This document shows, in pieces, positions 52,838-61,315 of a stretch of DNA of 64,000 nucleotides. The notes under the pieces are model-generated. The model was not told the origin of the DNA. It worked only from the letters and a program-made list of their open reading frames with translations, and ran no database searches. Each line of letters begins with the position of its first letter. Within the stretch, counting starts at the first letter, position 1. The DNA is from Streptomyces albofaciens JCM 4342 (GTDB lineage Bacteria; Actinomycetota; Actinomycetes; Streptomycetales; Streptomycetaceae): NCBI RefSeq assembly GCF_008634025.1, contig NZ_PDCM01000002.1, positions 2,046,001-2,110,000 of the forward strand, written 5' to 3'. The translations under genes were made by a program, and so were the position numbers.

Positions 52838-53919
52838 AGTCCCACCTCCTGGGGGTCGGCTCCCGGCAGGAGCCCGCACATCGCGAAGACCGACAGCAGC
52901 GGGGTGAGCACCCGCCGCGGCCGGACGCCCTGCGGGAAGCCGCCCGCGTCCTCCTGGCCGCCGGTGGCGGACGCGAAGTGCAGGGTGCACCGCGCGCAGT
53001 CGGCGAACGGCTTGAGCCAGGCGGGCCCGCCGTGGTGCCGCAGGAAGGCGTAGACGTCACGGCTCTCCGCGCGAAGGGCCCGGGCCGACGGCCGGGCGCT
53101 CTCGGGGGCGGTCAGCCAGCGCGCCACCGCCGGCTCGAAGCGGATCAGGTCGCTCTTGCCCACCACGATCGCGGCCGCCGCGTCCACGTACGGGCCGTCG
53201 TGGCGCACCCGGTCCAGCACGGTGCCGAACGAGCGGTCGCCGAGGTCGTCGGCGCGCTGCTTGGTGCGTTCGCGCACCGCGTCCAGATACGGCAGCGGCA
53301 GCGCGCGCAGCGGGTCGACGACGAAGATGAACGCGCTGACGGCGGCCAGGAAGCGGGTGACCCGGCCGGTGCGCTCCAGGTCCTCGCCGGACAGGTCGAA
53401 GAAGACCACGGGCCGGGTGGTGCCGCCCCGGCTGACCAGCAGCCCGTCGGCGAACTCGGCGAAGTCGGTCTGCTCGGTGTGCGCCAGCGTCTCGCCGGCC
53501 CGCAGCTTGAGCACCCGGTCGTCGAGGTAGGCGCGGTGGGAGTCGGCGTGCAGCGGGACGGCCTTGAGCCCGTGCGCGTCCAGCGCGCCCCGCTCCACCT
53601 CGCCGATCATCGAGGCGAGCAGGTGGGTCTTGCCCGCGCGGGAGCTGCCGACCAGGGCCACCGTCAGCGGTTCGCCGTTGGTGAGGTAGGGGGCGGGCAG
53701 GTAGTGCTCGGGCATCCCGGCCGTGTTGCCGCAGACCTGGAACGCCTCGCGCAGCGCGTCCTGGCGGCGCAGCGGGTTGTGCTCGCCCGTGAGGTCCAGG
53801 CGGACGAAGGTGCTGGTCTCGTCGCGTACGTACAGCCGGTCCTCGTCGAAGGCGATCGGGTCGAGGCAGTACGGGCACACCACGGGGCGGGGTCCCGGGC
53901 CCATCGGGTACGTGCTCAC
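52834..53919 (-). CDS. Zinc-ribbon GTPase, double-GTPase (DO-GTPase2) type
   Basis: A 361-residue P-loop GTPase. CPYC (C15, C18) suggests an N-terminal zinc ribbon. Walker A is GSSRAGKT at 91-98, the switch II motif DLSGED begins at 175, and GKSD at 254-257 stands for the guanine-specificity NKxD. A second Cys pair, CARC, occurs near residue 312. It fits the TRAFAC-type GTPases that accompany GAP1 proteins in predicted conflict systems. GTGA overlaps join it to the pseudokinase gene before it and the GAP1-like gene after it. Nucleotide preference is inferred. Confidence 0.8.
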   Translation of the reverse strand: MSTYPMGPGPRPVVCPYCLDPIAFDEDRLYVRDETSTFVRLDLTGEHNPLRRQDALREAFQVCGNTAGMPEHYLPAPYLTNGEPLTVALVGSSRAGKTHLLASMIGEVERGALDAHGLKAVPLHADSHRAYLDDRVLKLRAGETLAHTEQTDFAEFADGLLVSRGGTTRPVVFFDLSGEDLERTGRVTRFLAAVSAFIFVVDPLRALPLPYLDAVRERTKQRADDLGDRSFGTVLDRVRHDGPYVDAAAAIVVGKSDLIRFEPAVARWLTAPESARPSARALRAESRDVYAFLRHHGGPAWLKPFADCARCTLHFASATGGQEDAGGFPQGVRPRRVLTPLLSVFAMCGLLPGADPQEVGL

Positions 53920-55010
53920 CGGCGGCCTCCCATGCCCGTACGGCCGGAGCCGAAGAGCGCGCGCAGTCCGCGGCCCGGTGTCCGGCCGGGCCCGGTGTCC
54001 GCCACCGGATCGTCGTCCAGCCCCAACGCGGCGCGTTTGCGGGCCAGTTCCTCGTCGAAGGCGCGGCGCCCGGGATCCAGGGGATCGGCCGGGAGCGGGC
54101 GCCCCTGGAGCGGGTCCTGCCGGTTGAGCATCCGCAGCACCTCGACGGGGTGGCGGCGCTCCTGCGCCGTGGACGCGAACGCGGTGGACAGCACGCCGAG
54201 CGCGGGCAGCCGGGCCAGGTCCCGCGGCGGCCCGTCCGGCTCCCCTTCGCGGCCGGTGGCCAGGTGGTACATCACCTGGGCCACGCTCCACAGGTCGTCG
54301 CGCGGGTCGGCGGTGCCGTGTCCGGCGCGCTGTTCCGGCGCGGCCCAGGGCGCCTCGCCGAGCGCCTCGCGGGGGTGGCCGGCGCGGGTGGCGAGGCACG
54401 GCTCGGGCAGCCGGACGTGCCGGCCGTCCCACCGTACGGTGTGCGGCGTCAGCCCGCGGTGCACGACCTCGACGGCCTGCAACAGCCGTACCGCCAGGAC
54501 CAGTTCGCTGCGGATGCGCTCCTGTTCCCTGACCGTGGCCCGGCCCGCGAGCGCCGCCAGCGGGCGTCCGCGGGCGGGCTCGTAGAAGACGAACGGCTCC
54601 CGTACGTCCAGGTGGTAGCCGCCGAACCGGGCGAACAGCTGGTGGTACGGCGCGTCGCCGAACGCCCGGCGCACGGCGAGGCCGACGCCCACCTCCGCCT
54701 CCAGCCGGTCGCGGGCCCGGTGGTCGGCGCGCGCGGTGTGCGCGAGGCGGTACTGCATCACCCGCCAGTCCTCGCCCAGCGTCACGGGCCTGGCGCGCAG
54801 CGGGTGCCGCTGCGGCCCGGCGGGCAGCTCGTCCCAGTAGGCCGCCGGCAGTCGCGCGAGCGTGCCCTCGTCCGTGAAGAAGGCCAGCTCCGTGCGGTCA
54901 CGCGCCGGGCGGCCGCCGTTCCGCGCGGCGGCGTTCCCGGGCGCGGCACCGCCCTCCGGCGCGCGGCCGGACGTCCGTACCGTCTCCTGCCGGTCCGCCC
55001 ACTCGTTCAT
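53916..55010 (-). CDS. Pseudokinase (degenerate Ser/Thr kinase fold)
   Basis: A 364-residue protein with a recognisable kinase C-lobe: VVHRGLTPHTVRWDG in place of HRDLKPxN, PWAAPEQ as the APE motif, and DDLWSVAQVMYHLATG as helix F. The catalytic Asp of HRD is Gly-186, the following Lys is Thr, and no DFG is present (LPEPCLATRAG instead), so it should not phosphorylate. A clear VAIK Lys is also missing. It probably works as a nucleotide or protein-binding scaffold. The C-terminal ~80 residues are basic. It starts 9 bases after the stop of the large membrane protein gene. Confidence 0.8.
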   Translation of the reverse strand: MNEWADRQETVRTSGRAPEGGAAPGNAAARNGGRPARDRTELAFFTDEGTLARLPAAYWDELPAGPQRHPLRARPVTLGEDWRVMQYRLAHTARADHRARDRLEAEVGVGLAVRRAFGDAPYHQLFARFGGYHLDVREPFVFYEPARGRPLAALAGRATVREQERIRSELVLAVRLLQAVEVVHRGLTPHTVRWDGRHVRLPEPCLATRAGHPREALGEAPWAAPEQRAGHGTADPRDDLWSVAQVMYHLATGREGEPDGPPRDLARLPALGVLSTAFASTAQERRHPVEVLRMLNRQDPLQGRPLPADPLDPGRRAFDEELARKRAALGLDDDPVADTGPGRTPGRGLRALFGSGRTGMGGRR

Positions 55011-55019
55011 GACGTCCTC

Positions 55020-57713
55020 TCATTCGTTCGCGTTGGCGGACAGTTCCGGCCCGGTGGCGCCGTCGTCACCGCGCAGCCGGACGGTGCGCACCGATCCGGT
55101 GCGCACCGGCAGCAGCCGGAAGACCCCCGCGTACCGGCCGGCCGGGGTCCACACCAGGTCGTCGGTGCCCGGACCGTGCCCGTCGGCGGGCGGCGGGCCG
55201 TCGCCGTGCCGGGTCACGTCCGGGGCGAAGCGCACCCCGCGGGCGGCGTGCCGGTCGCGGGAGAGCACCCGGCGGTGCTCGGCGGCGCACAGCGGGACGG
55301 TGCCGGTGCCGTCGCCGTGCGCCTGGAGGACGCGGGTGACCCGGTCGGGGGCGAGGCCGAGCAGCACCGCCGGGTCCGGCCGGGACGCGGGGTCCCGGGC
55401 GAAGGCGGGGGCCGCGGCGACGCCGTCCCGGGCCAGCCGGGCGCTCTCGTCGTCGATCAGGGCCCGTACCTCCCGGTCGACGGGGAGTGTGGTGGCCGCG
55501 CCGGGGTCGCGTTCGATGGCGCCCCAGTACGGGTCGAGGAGCCCGGCGATGCCGTCGGCGAGGTCGCCGACGAGGGTGGCGACCAACTCGGGCCCGCCGT
55601 CGCCCGCTTCGCGCTCCAGCCAGGGGACGGGCACGTCGTCGGGCGGGGTGGCGGCCGCCGCGGGCGCGGGGCCGTCCGCCGTCCGCCGGGGCGGCGGGAC
55701 GGTGTCGGCGAGCGGGTCCTGCCAGGGGGTGCCGTGCGCGGTGTCCGGGTCCGCCGCGCCGGCGCCGTCCCGTCCGCCGGGCTCCGGTTCGCGGTCCCAG
55801 TCGTCCCAGTCGTCCCAGCCCTGCGCGGTGTCGTCGTACCGGGGATCGACGGTCTCGAAGGAGTCGTACGACGGCTGCGGCTCGGTGTGCCGGTCGTACG
55901 ACGGGCCGAACCAGTCGTCCTCCAGGAGGCCGGCCGACGGTGCCCGCGCGCCCGCCTGTACTGCGCCGCCGTCGCGGCCCGGCGCGGGCGCCGGTTCGCG
56001 GCCCTCGGCGGCGTCCGCCGCGCGGCGGATCATCCCGGCCACCGCCCGCGCCCCGTCGGCGCAGTACAGGCGGGCGTCCGCCAGCAGCCAGTCGTGGACG
56101 ACGGCGTCCGCCAGCAGCCCGTCGAGGGAGTGCAGCACCTCCCGCCCTTCGGGGCCGCCGCCCGCCGCCCACCAGGTGTCCAGGGCCGCGGTCCACCGGC
56201 GTACGGCCAGCAGCGGCAGCGCGATCAGCGCCACCAGCAGCACGCTCAGGCCGAGCCAGGCGGGAACCGCGAGGGTGTGGCCGAGGGTGCTGCCGATGGC
56301 CGCGCCGACCAGCCCGGCGCACAACTGTGCCAGGGCGCCCGACCGGCCGCCGCCGTCCAGGTGCCCGTCCCCGGCGCGGCCGGGGCGGCGGGCCAGGGCG
56401 AGCGTGGTCAGCCCGGCGGCGGCCAGCGCCGTGAGCGGGCCCAGTGCCCAGCCGGGGCCCGGCCACAGGCCCGCCGCCGCGGCGACGGCACAGCCGCCCG
56501 CCAACTCCCCGTAGGCCGCGCCGCGCACCTCGAACGGCCGTGGCCCGGCCAGTTGCCGCGGCAGGTCGGGCGGGCACAGCTCGTCGAGCCGGCCGAGGCG
56601 GGCCGCGCTGCCGGTCGGCGTGGCCAGGTCGGCCAGCACGCCGAGCCGGGCCGCCGTCGAGCGCAGCGGCAGCCGGCGCGCCAGCAGGTTCTGGGCGAAG
56701 CCGCGCAGTCCGGGGCCGATCCGGTCGCGGGCGGCCTCCGGCACCCGCGGCAGGTCGATGCCGTGCTCGTGCAGCCGACGGCGCTGTTCCGGGGGCAGCC
56801 CGACGCCGTCGCCGTCGCGGAGGATCTCGGCGACGGTCTCGCGGTAGGCGGCCAGTTCGGCAGCGGCGGCGTCCAGACTCTCGGCGAGGTCGGCGTCCCC
56901 GCCCCCGCCGCGCAGCAGGCCGCCCGCGCCGCGCTGCCGTTCGTACGCCTCCTCGGCCTCGTCCAGCGCCGCTTCGCAGGCCCGGAACCGCTCGTCGGCC
57001 TCGCCGCCGGCGCGCCGCCACTCCGCGCGTTCCACGCTCCGCGGCATCCCGGTGCCGATCAACGGCGCCAGCGCGGCGGGCACGCCGCCCGCCTCCGGGT
57101 CGGCGACCGTGATACGGCCGCCGGGGTCGTCCTGGCCGACCAGGTCGGCCAGCGCCTGCCGCCAGACGCGGGCGCGTGCGGTGGGCGAGAGGTCGTGCTC
57201 CAGGACGCGCAGGGCGGGCACGGCCACGCCGTCGGGAAGCTCCGAGACGGCGTGCAGCACGGCGTCGAACACGGCGGGCGCCGCGAGGAGTTCGAGGAGC
57301 GGGCGGAGCGCGCCCGCGTCCTCCCACGGCGCGGGGTCGGCGGCCGTGCCGCCGTGCGGGTCGAGGACCCACAGCACGCCCACGGCGGGCGGGCGCAGCG
57401 GCGAGGGCCGGTTCAGGGCCCAGGGGGTCGGCGCGGGCGGTACGGCGATGCCGTCGCCCGGTTCCGCGGGCGGGGCGCCGACCGCGACGCACAGCGCGTG
57501 ACCGGGCCCGTAGGCGAGGACCTGTTCGTGGATCCGCTGGTGGCGGGCGAGGCCGTCGGCGGTGTCCACCAGCAGGAAACGGTCGGCCGTCCGGCCCGGG
57601 GTGCCGTCCAGCGCGGCGCGGACGGCGCGGTGCAGCCCGTCCGCGCCGGCCAGTTCCCCGGGGCCGTCCCGCAGGTCGAGGGTGACGACCGGAGCGGTGG
57701 TACGGGAGCTCAC
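55020..57713 (-). CDS. Large membrane protein of the tubulin/GTPase locus
   Basis: An 897-residue protein of no recognised family. Residues ~1-270 look like a soluble alpha/beta domain (PVVTLDLRDG, FLLVDTADGLARH, VLWVLDPHGG). A coiled-coil-like acidic helix (ERFRACEAALDEAEEAYERQ and onward) follows, then four hydrophobic segments in two close pairs around residues 420-520 (AGGCAVAAAAGLW to TALAAAGLTTLALA, and AQLCAGLVGAAIGSTLG to LGLSVLLVALIALPLLAV). The remaining ~370 residues are soluble, Asp/Pro-rich in the middle. GTG 57713 overlaps the tubulin-like gene stop. It is a possible membrane platform for the GTPase components. Confidence 0.7.
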   Translation of the reverse strand: MSSRTTAPVVTLDLRDGPGELAGADGLHRAVRAALDGTPGRTADRFLLVDTADGLARHQRIHEQVLAYGPGHALCVAVGAPPAEPGDGIAVPPAPTPWALNRPSPLRPPAVGVLWVLDPHGGTAADPAPWEDAGALRPLLELLAAPAVFDAVLHAVSELPDGVAVPALRVLEHDLSPTARARVWRQALADLVGQDDPGGRITVADPEAGGVPAALAPLIGTGMPRSVERAEWRRAGGEADERFRACEAALDEAEEAYERQRGAGGLLRGGGGDADLAESLDAAAAELAAYRETVAEILRDGDGVGLPPEQRRRLHEHGIDLPRVPEAARDRIGPGLRGFAQNLLARRLPLRSTAARLGVLADLATPTGSAARLGRLDELCPPDLPRQLAGPRPFEVRGAAYGELAGGCAVAAAAGLWPGPGWALGPLTALAAAGLTTLALARRPGRAGDGHLDGGGRSGALAQLCAGLVGAAIGSTLGHTLAVPAWLGLSVLLVALIALPLLAVRRWTAALDTWWAAGGGPEGREVLHSLDGLLADAVVHDWLLADARLYCADGARAVAGMIRRAADAAEGREPAPAPGRDGGAVQAGARAPSAGLLEDDWFGPSYDRHTEPQPSYDSFETVDPRYDDTAQGWDDWDDWDREPEPGGRDGAGAADPDTAHGTPWQDPLADTVPPPRRTADGPAPAAAATPPDDVPVPWLEREAGDGGPELVATLVGDLADGIAGLLDPYWGAIERDPGAATTLPVDREVRALIDDESARLARDGVAAAPAFARDPASRPDPAVLLGLAPDRVTRVLQAHGDGTGTVPLCAAEHRRVLSRDRHAARGVRFAPDVTRHGDGPPPADGHGPGTDDLVWTPAGRYAGVFRLLPVRTGSVRTVRLRGDDGATGPELSANANE

Positions 57714-60700
57714 AGCAGGCCCTCCTCCCTCGGCTCCTCGTCCCACGGGTCGGCCCACAGGCCGTCCTCGGCACGGTCCCCGGGGCGCGCCGTCCCCTCG
57801 GGCTCCGGCCGCGGCTCGTGCGGTCCGCCCGTCTTGCGGGGCGGCGGTTCGTACGGGTCGGCCGCGTACCGTTCGGGCCCGTGCCGTCCGGGCCCGTGCC
57901 GTCCGGGTCCGTACGCATCGGTCGGGTGCGTGTCGGTCGGGTGCGTGTCCGTCACGTGTGCGTCGGCCGCGTACGGATCGGTCGCGTACGGCCGGGTCTC
58001 GCGCGCCCGCTCCTCCCCGGCCGGCTGGTGTCCGTTGGCCCGGTGTAGCCGGGGCGGGGAGCCGCCGCCCTTGCGCGGCTGTGCCTGCGCCTGCGCCAGG
58101 GCGCGCAACGAGGGCCGGTTGGCCCGCAGGCTCCGGGGGAAGCGCAGGTCCAGCGCGCCGTCCAGGGTCGTGGTCCAGAAGTGGCGCAGCGGCTCGATCC
58201 AGTCCTGGTCCTCCGCGTCCAGGTCACGGGCGCGCTGCCGCAGCCGGGCGGCCTGCGCCGGGGCGACCTCGCGCAGGAAGGTCCAGAACAGCGGGTCCGG
58301 TTCCCTCGGCGTGGTGCTCAGCCCCTCCGGCAGGGCCTCCATCAGCACCGAGCAGAAGTCCTTGACCGCCGACCCGGCGTCCAGCAGCGCCCAGCGCTCG
58401 TAGGCCCGCAGCAGGTCGGACCAGCTGGAGACGTCCCGGTCGTACGGCTGGAGGGCCAGCGTCATGGTGGCCGAGTCGCCGCCGCGCAGCCGGAAGCAGA
58501 CGCTGTCCGGGGAGAGCGGGTCGCCGACGGCCTCGACCCGGCCGTTCCACATCGCGCACAGCATGCGCTGGAGCACCCGCTGCCGGTCGCTCTCCGTGCT
58601 GGCCAGCCAGGAGTCGCGGTAGCCGGTGCGCTGGCGCCACTGGAGGTGGTCCTCGCGGCCCTCCCGCTCCCTGGCCCGGCCCCACAGGCGCAGCACCTGC
58701 CGCACCTCGGAGATGTCGGTCAGGCTCATCTCGCTGCGGAACAGCACGACGGTGATGGATTCGGTGGGCACGGCGCGGAATTCGGTGGGCAGCCGGTTCT
58801 CGTCGCGCGGCAGCAGCAGCGACTGCTCCAGGAAACGGTCCACGCTGCCCTTGGCCTTGGTCTGCGGGCGCACGATGAGCGTCTTCAGCTTCCCGGTGCC
58901 GTCCGGCGTGAACCCGGCCGGCAGCAGGCCCGCGAGCTGGGAGCGGAACTGGTCGAGCCACTTCTCGTCCACCGCCTCGGCGGACTCCTCGTCGCCGGAC
59001 GCCGCCGCGAGCAGATCGCCCAGGGACGGCAGCAGCGGCCGCTCCTGGTGGACGCCGGCCTCCCCGAACAGCTTCTTGATGCGGGCCTCCAGGACCTGCT
59101 TCACCTCCTTGACGACGGCGCGCGGCGAGCGCTGCACGGCCTCCAGGGCGTGCTCCCAGTGCTGCGGTTCGACGATGCGGACGAGCAGCGCGGCCTCGTC
59201 CTGGTTGTCCGGGATGCCCTCGCGCTGGAGGAGACGGGTCAGGACGTCGTCGTAGAAGGCGTCGAGGGTGTTCTGCGGCGGCAGGAGGTAGGACACACCC
59301 GTGCGGTCCTCGCGGTACAGCTCCCGGCGCCGCTCGCGGAACAGGCCGTTCTCCTCCTCCTCGTGGTCGCGGAAGGCCCGTACCAGCGCGGTCAGTTCCT
59401 TCATGGCCCGGTCGGCGAGCGGGCGCCAGCGGGGCTCCTGCTCCTTCCAGCGGGCGTGCCAGACCCGGCAGGCCGCCCAGCGGTACCAGGCGTCCTGCTC
59501 CTGGAGGGCGGCCTCCACCTCGGGGTCGCCCCAGCGCGCGGGCACCACGCCGCCCATCCGGCGGCCGATGCGCGGCACCTGCGGCGGGCTGGTGTCCACG
59601 CCCTCGGGGCGCTGCGGGCGGTTGCGCCGGTTGTCGAGCATGCCGGAGAAGCCGGCCTGCGCGACCCGGTCGCGGTCGCCCGGGTTGCCGGTGAACACCC
59701 GCTCCAGGCGGAACGGGTCGTGCTTCTTGAGCAAGGTGAGCAGGCCGCGGCGCGGGTTGAAGCGCTCCGCCAGCTCCACCGAGCGGCGGTCCAGCTGCCG
59801 GTCGAGCTGGGCGAGCTGGTCCTCCATGTCGCCGACCCGGTCGCGCAGTGCCTGGCTGATGGCCTTGGCTCCCTTGGGCACCGGGTCCGGCGCCTCCACC
59901 TTCAGCGCGTCCCGGACCCACACGTCCTCGATGCCGGACTCCTTGAACGCCTCGGCGACCAGGCCGCGCTGGTCGGCGCCGCCCTGGCGCGCCCGGTCCA
60001 CCAGGCCGCGTACGGCGCAGGCGAGCATCCGGGCGGCGACGATCTCGGCGAGTTCGTCGACGGGCACGGTCATGGAGGCGGCCAGCGCGGTGGACATGCC
60101 CTGGAGGCCGATGCCGGTGGCGGCGGCGGCCGACCGGCTGGTGCCGCGGTTGACGAAGCTGGCGGCGAAGGACTGGTAGGCGTCGTCGGCCCGGCCGCGG
60201 GAGTTCTCCTCGCCCAGGTCGGTGCCGATCAGCGAGGTGACCATGGCGGTGATGGAGCGGCGCAGGTCGTCGGGGCGCATCCCCGCGGTACGGCTGAAGA
60301 GGAACGCCGTCTGGACGGTGGAGGTGCGCAGGCTGACCGGCACCATCTCCGGGTACTTCACGCTCAGCGAGCCGCGCTGTTCGACGTCGCCGAGGTCGGC
60401 GGTGGCGTCCGCCGCGTTCTGGTCGTCGACCAGGTGCGAGAGGTCCACCAGCGCGCGGGCGGCGTTCAGTTCGGCCTCCCGGCCGCCGCCGGACTCCGGC
60501 GGGAACGCCGAGGGCATCACGACCAGCGGGTAGATCTTGGCGCCCGGCAGGTTCACCGAGTGGAAGGCGTGCCCGAGCAGGTGCAGGAAGTCGTAGAAGA
60601 TTCCCGCGCCCGTCCCGCCCGCGACGGAGAACGCCACGAACACGTCGTAGCCGCGGATCTGCCCGCCGCCCAGTTCCTGGAGGTCGCCGGCCGACTTGCT

Positions 60701-61204
60701 GAGCGCGTCGATCGCCGCGCGCAGCGGGCCGAGCACCTGGTCGGGGCCGTTGCGCATGGTGGCGAACAGCGCGGCCCGGCCGACGGTGGGCAGCTGCCCG
60801 GCGCCGGTGTGCAGCGGGGAGACGCGGGGTTCGTCCACTCTCGGCGGCAGCCAGCCGGCGGTCTCGTCGTGCTGCGCGATGCGCAGCATGCGGGTCATCT
60901 CGGGCGAGTTGTCGTAGGTGGGCAGCAGGTTGTGCACGGCCCGGGAGGTACGGGCGAACGCCGCCGCCTCGGGCCCGCGGGTGCTCAGGTGCGGCAGCCG
61001 GTCCAGCTCGGCCTCGCTGAAGTCCGCGTAGACGAACTGCAGGCAGTCCGGCAGCTGGAAGGGGACCCGCTGCTTGCCGCGGCCGACCAGGTCGGTGCCG
61101 TCCGGCCCGCACAGCTCGCGGCGCAGGTTCCGCTCCAGCTCGGCGCCGATCCGGGCGCCGGTGCCGCCCAGCCCCACGAACAGCATGGGCTGGTAGATCT
61201 TCAT
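57710..61204 (-). CDS. Tubulin-like (Tubulin_2 family) GTPase
   Basis: A 1164-residue protein. The first ~260 residues have a tubulin/FtsZ-type nucleotide fold: the N-terminal loop FVGLGGTGARIGAEL (9-23) and the tubulin signature as SVAGGTGAG (193-201), followed by GAKIYPLVVMPSAF. The large remainder is helical and unlike FtsZ. A ~110-residue C-terminal tail is low-complexity with short repeats (HPTD, GPGRH). It differs from cell-division FtsZ (about 400 residues) and from plasmid TubZ. Operon partners are a vWA protein upstream and the membrane protein, pseudokinase and GTPase downstream. Filament formation at the membrane is inference. Confidence 0.85.
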   Translation of the reverse strand: MKIYQPMLFVGLGGTGARIGAELERNLRRELCGPDGTDLVGRGKQRVPFQLPDCLQFVYADFSEAELDRLPHLSTRGPEAAAFARTSRAVHNLLPTYDNSPEMTRMLRIAQHDETAGWLPPRVDEPRVSPLHTGAGQLPTVGRAALFATMRNGPDQVLGPLRAAIDALSKSAGDLQELGGGQIRGYDVFVAFSVAGGTGAGIFYDFLHLLGHAFHSVNLPGAKIYPLVVMPSAFPPESGGGREAELNAARALVDLSHLVDDQNAADATADLGDVEQRGSLSVKYPEMVPVSLRTSTVQTAFLFSRTAGMRPDDLRRSITAMVTSLIGTDLGEENSRGRADDAYQSFAASFVNRGTSRSAAAATGIGLQGMSTALAASMTVPVDELAEIVAARMLACAVRGLVDRARQGGADQRGLVAEAFKESGIEDVWVRDALKVEAPDPVPKGAKAISQALRDRVGDMEDQLAQLDRQLDRRSVELAERFNPRRGLLTLLKKHDPFRLERVFTGNPGDRDRVAQAGFSGMLDNRRNRPQRPEGVDTSPPQVPRIGRRMGGVVPARWGDPEVEAALQEQDAWYRWAACRVWHARWKEQEPRWRPLADRAMKELTALVRAFRDHEEEENGLFRERRRELYREDRTGVSYLLPPQNTLDAFYDDVLTRLLQREGIPDNQDEAALLVRIVEPQHWEHALEAVQRSPRAVVKEVKQVLEARIKKLFGEAGVHQERPLLPSLGDLLAAASGDEESAEAVDEKWLDQFRSQLAGLLPAGFTPDGTGKLKTLIVRPQTKAKGSVDRFLEQSLLLPRDENRLPTEFRAVPTESITVVLFRSEMSLTDISEVRQVLRLWGRAREREGREDHLQWRQRTGYRDSWLASTESDRQRVLQRMLCAMWNGRVEAVGDPLSPDSVCFRLRGGDSATMTLALQPYDRDVSSWSDLLRAYERWALLDAGSAVKDFCSVLMEALPEGLSTTPREPDPLFWTFLREVAPAQAARLRQRARDLDAEDQDWIEPLRHFWTTTLDGALDLRFPRSLRANRPSLRALAQAQAQPRKGGGSPPRLHRANGHQPAGEERARETRPYATDPYAADAHVTDTHPTDTHPTDAYGPGRHGPGRHGPERYAADPYEPPPRKTGGPHEPRPEPEGTARPGDRAEDGLWADPWDEEPREEGLL
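57840..57985. repeat. Short tandem repeats encoding the tail of the tubulin-like protein
   Basis: CGTGCCGTCCGGGCC-type (twice, 57888-57920) and GGGTGCGTGTCGGTC-type (twice, 57922-57955) units encode GPGRH and HPTDT repeats. They are in frame and multiples of three. Confidence 0.6.
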
Positions 61205-61315
61205 GGTGTCGCTCCCCTCGTCCGCCCGTCGGGGGCGGCCTGTGCTGCGAGATGTGGTGCTGCCGGGGGTCCGGGCGGCGGTGTGCGCGGGCCGCCGCCC
61301 GGTGGCGCGGGCGCC

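Noticed and set aside
54150..58403. 1417-residue plus-strand frame across the tubulin/GTPase operon
   Set aside because: Longest frame in the area but purely a GC-bias shadow, with no domains. The minus-strand genes overlap neatly and carry motifs.
57710..61204. Tubulin-like protein as FtsZ or plasmid-partition TubZ
   Set aside because: Three times longer than FtsZ, with only the nucleotide-fold motifs shared. There is no TubR-like gene, no iterons, and the operon is of a different type.
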